From: Erigeron canadensis
Lineage: Eukaryota > Streptophyta > Magnoliopsida > Asterales > Asteraceae
Assembly: GCF_010389155.1 (NCBI RefSeq)
Contig: NC_057768.1
Location: 15,683,664-15,747,663, forward strand
Direction: 5' to 3'
DNA: 64,000 bases
Of the stretch, positions 46,501 to 56,252 are shown in pieces (the first letter of the stretch is position 1; each line of letters opens with the position of its first letter). Made by a program: the position numbers and the translations under genes. Below the pieces are notes generated by a model. It searched no databases, was not told the DNA's origin, and saw only the letters and a program-made list of their open reading frames with translations.

Positions 46501-48149
46501 AGTAGTCTATAATCGTCATAGTAAAAGAGTATCATTAATGTAATCGTAAATGTAATCCAATGTGTGAAATCATAAGTGTATTTGAAAAATGTAACCACAA
46601 GTATATCCAAAATAGATAGTCATAAAGCACCATATACGTGTTATTAGAAAAGCATTTTGTATCCTTTCAGCCCCATGAAAACATGTGAAAAGGGGGGTAT
46701 AAACTCACCTGAATGCCAATAATAAGATCAAGCTACACATGATATCAGAAAGCAAGTAACTGTTACGCAATCAATCCGTTACAAGTTATCATAATTTAAG
46801 TATTCATCCCATATAGGTAAACATACTCTTAACGTGTCGCCAAGTATTGACTAAATTGTCCAAAAGCATGCTAGTTTGACTTTGACCACATTTTACAAGT
46901 TTGACCAAAGTTGACCAAATTACGAGTTTGACTAAGTTTACCGAACCGACAAAAGTTGACCAAGGTTGACCAAATCGACTAAAGTTGACCAAAGCTGATT
47001 AAACCGAGGTAGTAATCGAAATCCGAGGTCTCAATTGAAAGTTGGGGTCTTAAATTGAATTCGAGTTCTTATTTGAGATGTGGGGTAGTATTTCACTAAA
47101 AGAAAAAATGAAATTGAGAGGCTAAAATAAGAGGCTAAATTGGAAGGCTAAAATAAGAGGCTAGTAATCTAGGGTAGTATTTCACTAAAAGACAAAATTG
47201 AGATTTGCGAGGCTAGATTTGTGAGGTCGTAAATGGGAAATCCGAGGCTAAATCAGAAATGCGAGGTCGTAATTGGAAATGCGAGGTCGTCAATCGACGG
47301 GGTCGCAAACTGGAAGGTGTTTTTATCATCAGATTGTACTTTTAGACTCCCTAATATGATGGGAAAACAACCCTAAAGTCGGAAAGTCGAAAAACGGACT
47401 TTAACCTGAAAACCCATTTGAACAAAGTTTATAAAAAGTGTATAAAAATTCCTATATCTCAAGATTTTGTTAATGAAATCACATGAAACTTTGGGAAAAG
47501 TTGTAGTATATGATTCTAAACGTTTTGGACGTAAAAAGTTCAATACTTGGTGTGTGTAGTGTGTGTATTCAAAGAAAAATCGAAAAATACCAAAAAAAGA
47601 ACATAAAAATGGGTTTTGATTTTATACCTTAAATCTATAAAATAGATGTTTGTGAAGATGTTTAGGACATAAAAATTCTGTTGTTGATGCTAAATCTAAA
47701 CAAAATAATGTTGTATTTCCATAAAACTTGTTGTTTTTGAGGTAGTAAAGTGAGGTAGTAAAAATGAGGTAGTAAGGGAGAATGGGGGAGCAAAGGGTTT
47801 GTGTGTGTTTTTGCTAGGAGGCTAAGGTGGTGGAAATGAGGGATTGTGAAAGAATAAGAAGTATTTATATGTAGGGTAAAATAGGAAGGTTCCATGTTAT
47901 GTCACCATAGAAGTCCGAAAATATGATGCTGCTAAGGAAATACGAGGCCAAACCGAAATAAGATGCTAAATAAGGAATACGATGCCGATGACTAAATTAC
48001 GAGGTCGTTTATAAAATACGAGGTCGATTTTTCAAATACGACGCCGATAATTAAATACGAGGTAGTATTTTCAAATTAAATTTTTATTTTGACTTAAAAG
48101 TTTTCGTGGTTAACTCATGGGTGTTACAGTCTTCCCCACTTAAAGGAAT

Positions 48150-48566
48150 TTCGTCCCGAAATTCAGATTACGCATCATGCTTCAAGTTAAGATTGCACAT
48201 CAAGTTTACAAGAATGAAGTTGCACGTTAAGTTTTCAAGTGTGAAATCACGCATTAAGTACCAAGTAGCATGTTTCACATTGAGTTTCAAGCATCAAATC
48301 ACATAGTGAGCGTCAAACATCAAGTTATGTACTAAGCTCTAAAGTTTCAAGTCTACTCATTAAGATCTAAATATCAAGTCATACATTAGTTTCAAACATC
48401 GAATCACACGTTAAGTTTCAAGCATCAAGTTGCACCTTAAGTATCAAATCACATATTAAGTTTCATGCATCAAGTTACACATTAAGCATCAAATCCCATA
48501 TTAACTTTTCAAGCATCAAGTTTCGCTCTAAGTTTCAAGTTTACTTACTAAGCTTCATGTTTCAAG
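48150..48566 (-). repeat. ~25-bp tandem repeats between integrase and polypurine tract
   Basis: About fifteen imperfect units built from CACATTAAGTTTCAAGCATC and shorter variants fill the space between the integrase stop codon (48567) and the polypurine tract. There is no coding potential. Confidence 0.8.
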
Positions 48567-50013
48567 TTAGGCGAACAAGTGTGGATACTTAAGCTTCATT
48601 TGATCTTCTCGTTCCCAAGTAAACTCTGGGCCTCTACGGGAATTCCAATGAACTTTCACAATAGTATACTTATGTCTTTTGAGCTTTTTGACCTCCCGTT
48701 GCATAATCTCAACAGGTTCTTCCTTGAAACTTAAGTTACTATCTACCTGAATTTCGTTCAAAGGAACATTCGTCGTTTCGTCAACTAAACACTTCTTAAG
48801 GTTCGATACATGGAATACATCGTGAACATTACTAAGTTCATGGGGAAGTCTCAAACGGTAAGCAACAACACCAATTCTCTCTATCTCGAATGGTCCAATA
48901 TAACTTGGAGCTAGCTTCCCTCTCTTAATGAATCTTACTACACCTTTCCAAGGCGACACTTTAAGCATGACTCGTTCACCAACCTGAAACTCTAACGGTT
49001 TCCTTCGGTTGTCAGCATACTTCTTTTGTCTATCTCTAGCCTTCATGAGGTTTTCCTTGATTTATGCAATCCTTTCTGTAGTTTCCACGATGATTTCTGG
49101 CCCTATCAATTGCATGTCTCCCACTTCGTGCCATGCAAGTAGAGATCGACACTTTCTTCCATATAAAGCCTCAAAAGGCGGATACCCAATACTCGAATGG
49201 TAACTATTGTTACACGAGAACTCTACTAGTGGGAGGTGGGTATCCCAACTTCCCCCAAAATCGATAACACATGCTCTCAACATGTCCTCTAAAGTTTGTA
49301 TCGTCCTCTCGCTCTGTCCGTCTGTTTGTGGATGATAGGCTGTGCTCATATTTTTACTTGTTCCCATAGCTCGTTGCATTGACTTCCAAAATCCTGACGT
49401 AAATCGGCTATCTCTGTCACATATTATCGACACCGGAACGCCGTGCTTGGCTACAATCTCTTTCAGGTACAATCGTATACTCTTCCATCTTATAATCTTC
49501 ACGTATGGGTATAAAATGAGCTGACTTGGTCGGTTGATCTACCACTACCCATATTGCATCCTTACCACTACTTTTTCTTGCTAAGTTCGTGACGAAGTCC
49601 ATGGTAATACTTTCCCATTTCCATTCAGGAATCTCTGGTTGTCTCAGCATACCTCCCGGTTTCTTGTGTTCTGCTTTAACTTTTAGATATATTAAGCACT
49701 TGCTCACATAAACTGTTGCATCATTCTTCATCCCTGGCCACCAGAATAAATCTCGAAGGTCTTGATACATCTTGTCTATTCTTGGATGAATAGAATATCT
49801 TAATTTGTGCGCTTCGTCCATTATCAGGTTTCTTAATCCACCAAACACTGGAATCCATAGTCTGCCAGCAAAATAAATTGCTCCATCATCTCCTGGCTCA
49901 AATTGTACTTCCAAACCTCGTAACCCTTCTTTGTCAATGTTTTCTTTCTTGATAGCTTCTACTTGAGCTCCAATAACCTTACTCCTCAAACTATTGTGGA
50001 CCGTAATGCTCAA
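48567..50013 (-). pseudogene. Chromovirus integrase with C-terminal chromodomain, broken
   Basis: The zinc-binding region ends LFWWPGMKNDATVYVSKCLI. The core shows [45 protein letters not shown] and [20 protein letters not shown]. The C-terminal domain reads LKVSPWKGVVRFIKRGKLAP, then a chromodomain-like IVKVHWNSRRGPEFTWERED (about 48590-48660). Chromodomains direct integration to marked chromatin. Frame changes occur near 49450 and 49055. It ends at 48567. Confidence 0.9.
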
Positions 50014-50157
50014 GGCTCTAATTCATCTTGGCCTAACTCTTTCCTTCCTACTCAAGGCATCTGCTACTACGTTTGCCTTGCCTGGATGATATCGAATCTC
50101 ACAATCGTAATCGCTAAACAACTCTAGCCATTGTCTCTGCTGCATATTAAGGTTGTT

Positions 50158-51209
50158 CTAGGTGAAAATATGTTGAAGACTCTTATGATCTGTGTATATC
50201 ACACTCTTCGTCCCGTACAGGTAGTGTCTCCAACATTTTAGCGCAAAAATGACAGCCCCTAACTCCGAATCGTGAGTCGTGTAATTCTTCTCATGAATCT
50301 TCAGTTGGCGTGAGGCATATGCAATCACCTTTCCCCGCTGCATCAGTACACAACCAAAGCCTTGACCCGATGCGTCACAGTAGACAATAAAGTCATCAGA
50401 TCCTTCTGGAAGGCTTAAGACTGGTGCCTTACATAACTTCTCCTTCAGTATTTTGAAACTCTTCTTCTTGTTTCCCACCCCAATCAAAACTTCTATCTTT
50501 GTGCGTCAACAATGTAAGAGGTGGTGCGATCTTTGAGAAGTTTTCGATGAATCGTTGATAGTAGCCTGCCAAACCTAGGAATTGTCGAATCTCTGTCGGT
50601 GTCTCTGGCTTTCTCCAGTTCTCCACTGCTTCTATCTTGTTGGGGTCGACTTTTATTCCATCTTTGTCAACTACATGACCCAAAAACTTCACCTCTTCCA
50701 ACCAAAATTCACATTTTGAGAATTTTCCATATAGCTTCTCAGCTCTCAAAAGTTCTAAAGCTTCTCTCAGATGTATTTCATGCTCTTTCTTAGTCTTCGA
50801 GTAGATGAGGATATCGTCAATAAAAACAATGATGGACTGATCAAAATAGGGTTTACATACACGGTTCATCAGGTCCATGAAAACGGCAGACGCGTTTGTT
50901 AATCCAAATGGCATCACCAAAAACTCAAAGTGCCCATATCTCGTGCTAAATGTTGTTTTCGGCACGTCTTCCTCGCGGATTGTTAACTAATGGTAGCCCA
51001 AACGAAGCTCGATCTTAGAGAAGTACTTTGCGCCTTGCAACTGACAGAATAAATCATCAATACGCGCTAAAGGATATCGATTCTTAACGGTTAACTAGTT
51101 TAGCTAGCGATAATCGATGCACATGCGAAAAGATCCGTCTTTCTTCTTAACGAATAATACCGGTGCACCCCAAGGAGAATATCTCGGCCAAATGAATCCC
51201 TTGTCTTGT
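50158..51209 (-). pseudogene. Chromovirus RT and RNase H, 5'-truncated
   Basis: Starting at 51209 the reading gives [59 protein letters not shown] and [12 protein letters not shown] (catalytic DD at about 50815). [17 protein letters not shown] follows, then RNase H with [18 protein letters not shown] and the [10 protein letters not shown] end at 50158. Several stops lie between 51100 and 50970 and a frame change near 50450. The fragment lacks the first RT segments because gypsy copy 3 begins at 51210. Confidence 0.9.
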
Positions 51210-52245
51210 TGATGCGTAAATCACGCGAAAAACTAAGCACAACGGAATTTAAAACGACTATTTTTGGTATTTTCTGGATTTTATGAAATAAACAACAAAA
51301 CAAGACGATAAATAAAATGATAGAATAAAGAATCCGCCACCAAGATTCGTAAAGGCCAAGCCACCGGAATCAAGGATAAAGGAAACACTCCAACCCACCA
51401 TTATGTTTGATAAAGGTCTAGCCACCACAAACACAGATAAAAGAAACGAAGATTTTGGATCTCACCACTATAATTGATAAAGGACGAACCACCACAATTA
51501 TAGATAAAGGGATCACTCCAAACCACCAAGATCAAAGATCTATAAAGGTAAATGAAGATTTTTAAGAAATAGAGGTTGCTCTATTAATTTCATTCAACTC
51601 AACATAATCTCTTTTACAATGAGAAATGAGCCCCTATTTATAGATAACTACCTGTCTAGAAATCATCGAAATTATAATAAAAATAATAATGAAATAAAAT
51701 AAATAAAAGGCTGGCACATGGTGGGGACAATCACTAACAAAATGGACCAATAGAAAGAGCACGCTTAAAGCTTCTAGAAATATTCCCTTTGCAGCCGGGC
51801 CCACAAACCGTTAGGAATAACGTTGTCACACGCTCCTCTTTTTGTCTTTATCACAGCTGTCATCCACCTTCTCTTATTGGGTCCACCAGACACGTGACAA
51901 TCTTTATTATTCAGGAACAAACTTTATTGAGACAACTGGAGAGTGACATCTGGACTTCCACTGGAGAATTAAATCTAGAGCATTCATCACTAGACTTGAC
52001 TGGAGAGTGGTCACTGGCGAACTTCAGTGGAGAACATTACTGGTGGATCACTACTGGTAACATCTGGAGACCCTTGCCACTGGAGTAATGTTATAACTGG
52101 TAACTGGGCTGGTTTAGTAAATATGTGTTTAAAATGGATGACAACTGGCAGAATTAACATTGCTTGTTCTGGTGGCATTATCTGGCCAGTATTCTCCAGC
52201 TCACTTGATTTCTCCAGTTCAGTGAACCCGGTAATTTCTGTATCA
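51210..52245 (-). repeat. 3' LTR of gypsy copy 3 (1,036 bp)
   Basis: TGATACAGAAAT (52245) to TTACGCATCA (51210) on the minus strand, with TATAAATAGGGG at 51631-51642. It forms a near-identical inverted pair with the LTR at 53775-54804 and a near-identical direct pair with 31883-32900. Confidence 0.92.
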
Positions 52246-53770
52246 ATCTCCCCCTCTAAAGAAAGACTTGTCCTCAAGTCTTCGAGGTACTCATCCTCCA
52301 GATAAGGTATCAGATCACCCACATTAAAGGTACTTGAAACGGAGGTATCTCCAGGTAACTCAACCTTGTAAGCATTTTCACCATATTTCTCCAAAATTTT
52401 TTGAACGGTCCTTCAGCTCTGGGTATCAACTTGTTCTTTCTTCTTGATGGAAACCTTTCTTTTCTCAGATGTACCCAGACAAGATCACCTGGAGCAAAAC
52501 TGGACTGCTTTCTATGCTTGTTTGCTCTTGCCTGGTACTCAGCATTAGTTTTCTTAATTCTGGCCTTCACTTGTTCATGAATCTTCTTAATTTCTTTCGC
52601 TCTGGCCTCAGCTTCAATACTTGCCTTAGGTCCAATCGAAAATGGAATCAGATCAATGAGAGTTAAAGGATTGACTCCATAACAAATTTCGAATGGTGAT
52701 TTCTTAGTAGAATAATTTGGAGCTCTGTTGAAAGCGGATTCTGCATGAGCTAGTTTCAGATCCCAATCTTTTAAAGTTTTCTTCACCGATGTTCTCAACA
52801 GCATACCAATGGTTCTGTTAGTAACTTCAGTTTGTCCATCAGTCTGAGGATGATGAGACTTACTGAACATCAACCTGGTACCCATCAATTTCCATAGTGT
52901 CTTCCAAAAATAACTCAAAAACTTGACATCTCTATCTGAAACAATTGTTTTTGGAATCCCATGTAAACGAACAATTTCTTTGAAAAATAAGTTTGCCACT
53001 GCTGAAGCATCATTTGTAGTTTTGCAAGGAACAAAATGGGCCATTTTCGAAAATCGATCAACAACCACCATTATAGAATCTTTTCCCCTTTGGGTTCTGG
53101 GCAGTGCAACAATAAAATTCATGCTAAGATCTTCCCATGGTTGATTTGGAACTGGAAGAGGAGTATACAAACCTTTGTGAAAAGTTGCCTTCGCCTGGTG
53201 ACAAGTTGGACAACGACTGATAATATTCTGAACATCCTTCAGTAAACTTGGCCAGTAGAAGTGTTCAGTGAGGATCTCCCCAGTCTTGTTGATGCCAAAA
53301 TGGCCAGCTAAACCTCCTCCATGTGCTTTTCTTATCAATAGATCATGGATAGAACCCCTTAGAATACACAATTTACCATTTTTAAATAAGGAAACATCTT
53401 GAACAAAAAAGCGTCCTTTCTGGTGAGCTTCAGTGAGACGATCAGAAGTCTGGATCAGTAGCATACAACTCCTTAATGAAAGAAAATTCAAGAACTCTTG
53501 CTTCCAGAATGGACAATAATGAGTATCGTCTGGAAAGTGCATCAGCAACAACATTAGCCACTCCAGCCTTATGTTTTGAAACAAATGAATAAGATTGCAA
53601 AAATTCCACCCATTTTGCATGTCTGGCATGAAGCTTGTGTTGACCATTAATGAACTTCAGTGCTTCGTGGTCTGAAAATAAAACAAACTGTTTTGGCTTC
53701 AGATAATGTGACCAGTGAGTGATAGCACGAATAATGGCATAAAACTCTTTGTCATAAAACTCTTTGGCTT
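52246..53770 (-). pseudogene. Gypsy RNase H-integrase (copy 3), broken
   Basis: RNase [50 protein letters not shown]. Integrase: GHFGINKTGEILTEHFYWPS with CPTCHQAK (HHCC), [53 protein letters not shown], and the same C-terminal segments as copy 2. Frame changes lie near 53450 and 52420. The terminal frame (52394-52011) passes through the polypurine tract and continues about 78 codons into the LTR before stopping. Confidence 0.9.
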
Positions 53771-53774
53771 CAGA

Positions 53775-54804
53775 TAATGTGACCGGGTTCACTGAACTGG
53801 ATAAATCAAGTGAGCTGGAGGATACTAGCCAGATAATGCCACCAGAACAAGCAATGTTAATTCTGCCAGTTGTCATCCATTTTAAACACATATTTACTGA
53901 ACCAGCCCAGTTACCAATTATAACATTACTCCAGTGGTAAGGGTCTCCAGATGTTACCAGTAGTGATCCACCAGTAATGTTCTCCACTGAAGTTCGCCAG
54001 TGACCACTCTCTAGTCAAGTCTACTGATGAATGCTCCAGATTTAATTCTCCAGTGGAAGTCCAGATGTCACTCTCCAGTTGTCTCAATAAAGTTTGTTCC
54101 TAAATAATAAAGATTGTCACGTGTCTGGTGGACCCAATAAGAGAAGGTGGATGACAGCTGTGATAAAGACAAAAAGAGGAGCATGTGACAACGTTATTCC
54201 TAACGGTTTGTGGGCCCGGCTGCAAAAGGAATATTTCTAGAAGCTTTAAGCGTGCTCTTTCTATTGGTCCATTTTGTTAGTGATTGTCCCCACCATGTGC
54301 CAGCCTTTTATTTATTTTATTTCATTATTATTTTTATTATAATTTCAATGATTTCTAGACAGGTAGTTATCTATAAATAAGGGCTCATTTCTCATTGTAA
54401 AAGAGATTATGTTGAGTTGAATGAAATTAATAGAGCAGCCTCTATTTCTTAAAAATCTTCATTTACCTTTATAGATCTTTGATCTTGGTGGTTTGGAGTG
54501 ATCCCTTTATCTATAATTGTGGTGGTTCGTCCTTTATCAATTATAGTGGTGAGATCCAAAATCTTCGATTCCTTCATCTGTGTTTGTGGTGGCTAGACCT
54601 TTATCAAACATAGTGGTGGGTTGGAGTGTTTTCTTTATCCTTGATTCCGGTGGCTTGGCCTTTACAAATCTTGGTGGTGGATTCTTTTATCTATCATTTT
54701 ATTTATCGTCTTGTTTTGTTGTTTATTTCATAAAATCCAGAAAATACCAAAAATAGTCGTTTTAAATTCCGTTGTGCTTAGTTTTTCGCGTGCTTTACGC
54801 ATCA
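53775..54804 (+). repeat. 5' LTR of gypsy copy 4, inverted relative to copy 3
   Basis: Reads GACCGGGTTCACTGAACTGG at its left and TTTACGCATCA at 54804. TATAAATA is at 54372-54379. The terminal TGATACAGAAAT present in copies 2 and 3 is replaced at the left edge by RNase H-derived sequence, so the LTR start is damaged. Confidence 0.9.
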
Positions 54805-54807
54805 AAT

Positions 54808-54819
54808 TGGTATCAGAGC
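54808..54819 (+). other. Primer binding site (initiator tRNA-Met), gypsy copy 4
   Basis: TGGTATCAGAGC three bases after the LTR end, the same site and nearly the same spacing as in copy 1. Confidence 0.88.
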
Positions 54820-54955
54820 CAGGTTTGAAAAAGGTTTCTTAATCTTTTTATCCGTGGGTTTTGTTATCTTGTCTGTTAGGTCAGATTAGATCTGTTGGGA
54901 TTGTGGTTTGTTTTGTCTAAATCTGTTATTGTTGGTGTTATCTTGTTGAATATAA

Positions 54956-56110
54956 ATGGCTTATAGAAGAAATATGACTCTAGAGGAAGCTCATAATGCT
55001 AGGAGGGATAGGTAGATTGAAGATCTACAAGAAACACTTGGTAAAGTTATTAACCTATTAGAAGATGGTGGTTTCAGGTTGAATAGAGAACGTGTTGTAG
55101 GGGAAAGAGATGATGAGTCTCAAGGTCCTAGTGAGAGATATGATGACACCCCCAGATCTTCTAGTGATTCTGATGAGTCTAATCAATCTAGAAGAAGGCA
55201 TAGGAGGCATAAGGTTGATGACACAAAAGATATCAAGATAGATCCACCAGATTTCATTGGATCTTCTAACCCAGAAGAGTTCTTTGAATGGGTTCAGGTG
55301 ATGGATAGAATAATGGAAATAAAAGGGTATGATGATAAGAAAGGTTTTAAGGTTGCCATTATTAGGTTGAAAAAGTATGCTTCATCCTGGTATGATAAAA
55401 TGAAAGATGAAAGAAATTATAAAGGGAAAAGTAGAATCAAGACCTGGTCCAAACTGAAGGAAGTTATGCAAAAGAGATTTGTTCCTTAGTCGTACAAGCA
55501 AGATCAATATCTTCAGATGAACAATCTGAAGCAAGGCTCAAAAGAAGTGGAGTATATCAGAGAATTCGAGCAACTAAAGACTCGAACTGGTGTGAAAGAA
55601 GCTGAAGAACATACTATTGCCAGATTCCTTGGTGGGTTGAATGCATCTATTACTGAGCAGATAGAACTGCAGCCCATCTGGACATATGAAGGTGCTTGCA
55701 AGTTGGCTCTCTCGATTGAGAAGCAACTGAAGAAGAAAGCCCAGTACAAGCCTTTTACTAAGACTTCTTCCAGTTCTAGTCAACCAGTTAGTCAACCAGT
55801 TCAGAAGCCCAGTGCAACTGGTCAACAGTCCTTCAGAGGCAAGAAGAAAGAAACTGGAGGATTAAAAGAGCCAGTTGGAAGGAAATGTTTTAAGTGTCAT
55901 GGTTTTGGTCACTTCCAGGCACAATGCCCCAACCAGAGAGCACTCACTGCTAAAGAAATTGAGAGCTTACCAGATGTTGACACTGAAGAAGGTGAACCGG
56001 TGTATGATGATGATGAAAGTGAAGAAACATATGTTGTTGCAGATATTGGAGAAATGTTGGTCGTGAGAAGAGTGATGCATGCTAATGAAGTTTTAACTGA
56101 TGCTGCCTAG
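54956..56110 (+). pseudogene. Ty3-gypsy gag with zinc knuckle (copy 4)
   Basis: Opens MAYRRNMTLEEAHNARRDR, then a stop at 55016. It reopens through LNRERVVGERDDESQGPSER, the gag core (YASSWYDKMKDERNYKGKSR, TWSKLKEVMQKRFVP) and a stop at 55487. It continues in another frame with MNNLKQGSKEVEYIREFEQL, a Ser/Gln/Lys linker, and the CCHC knuckle CFKCHGFGHFQAQC near 55888-55930. An acidic tail ends at a TAG at 56108. The protein would bind and package element RNA, but two stops within gag make it inactive. Confidence 0.9.
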
Positions 56111-56252
56111 GGAGAGAATATTTTTCATTCCAGATGTACTGTTAAAGGCAAGGTGTCTCATTTGATCATTGATGGTGGGAGTTGTGCTAATGCTGCTTCT
56201 ACTTACATGGTAGAGAAAATGGAATTGCCAACACTCTTGGTTACAAGTAGGC
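56111..56252 (+). pseudogene. Gypsy aspartic protease, first third (copy 4)
   Basis: Directly after the gag stop, GENIFHSRC and then LIIDGGSCANAAS contain the aspartic protease active site in the form D-G-G-S (D-S/T-G in most families). ASTYMVEKMELPTL follows. It is cut at about 56252, where LINE sequence begins in the same orientation. Confidence 0.8.

Larger units (their letters stand above)
44903..48128 (-). repeat. Chromovirus 3' LTR (~2.47 kb) with nested Sirevirus LTR
   Basis: Both ends carry the same 10-base inverted terminus, TGTAACACCC (48128 side) and GGGGTGTTACA (44903 side). Subtracting the nested 759-bp Sirevirus LTR leaves about 2,467 bp, a normal size for Tekay/Del LTRs. The promoter motif ATATAAATAC is on the minus strand at 47861-47870. 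Tandem arrays lie at 46352-46500 and 46850-46990, and repeated GAGGTCGT-type motifs at 47000-47300 and 47930-48070. Confidence 0.82.
44903..51209 (-). mobile_element. Tekay/Del-like chromovirus: RT to 3' LTR
   Basis: Minus-strand Ty3-gypsy element. RT starts in the DKGFI segment (51209), followed by RNase H, integrase with chromodomain, a repetitive 3' untranslated region, the polypurine tract TTTAAGTGGGGAAGAC (about 48129-48144) and a long LTR. Gag, protease, the start of RT and the 5' LTR are missing, since gypsy copy 3 begins at 51210. The matching other half of RT is not found elsewhere in the window. Confidence 0.88.
51210..53774 (-). mobile_element. Ty3-gypsy copy 3: RNase H, integrase and 3' LTR
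   Basis: Minus-strand 3' half of the gypsy family. It holds a 1,036-bp LTR (51210-52245), the polypurine tract AGAGGGGGAGAT, integrase (about 53440-52246) and the RNase H end (about 53770-53450). At about 53774 the RNase H sequence is joined directly to the start of an oppositely oriented LTR of the same family (copy 4). It sits in the RT of the chromovirus at 51209. Confidence 0.9.
53775..56252 (+). mobile_element. Ty3-gypsy copy 4: 5' LTR, primer site, gag, start of protease
   Basis: Plus-strand 5' half of the same gypsy family. It has an LTR lacking its first few bases (about 53775-54804), an initiator tRNA-Met primer site (54808-54819), gag (54956-56110) and a protease start (to 56252). 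The left end meets copy 3 head-to-head. The right end is cut inside the protease by a LINE. Copies 3 and 4 together would make roughly one element, but in opposite orientations. Confidence 0.9.

Noticed and set aside
48150..48566. Regularly spaced repeats resembling a CRISPR array
   Set aside because: Units are directly adjacent and imperfect, without unique spacers, and lie in the 3' UTR of a plant retrotransposon.
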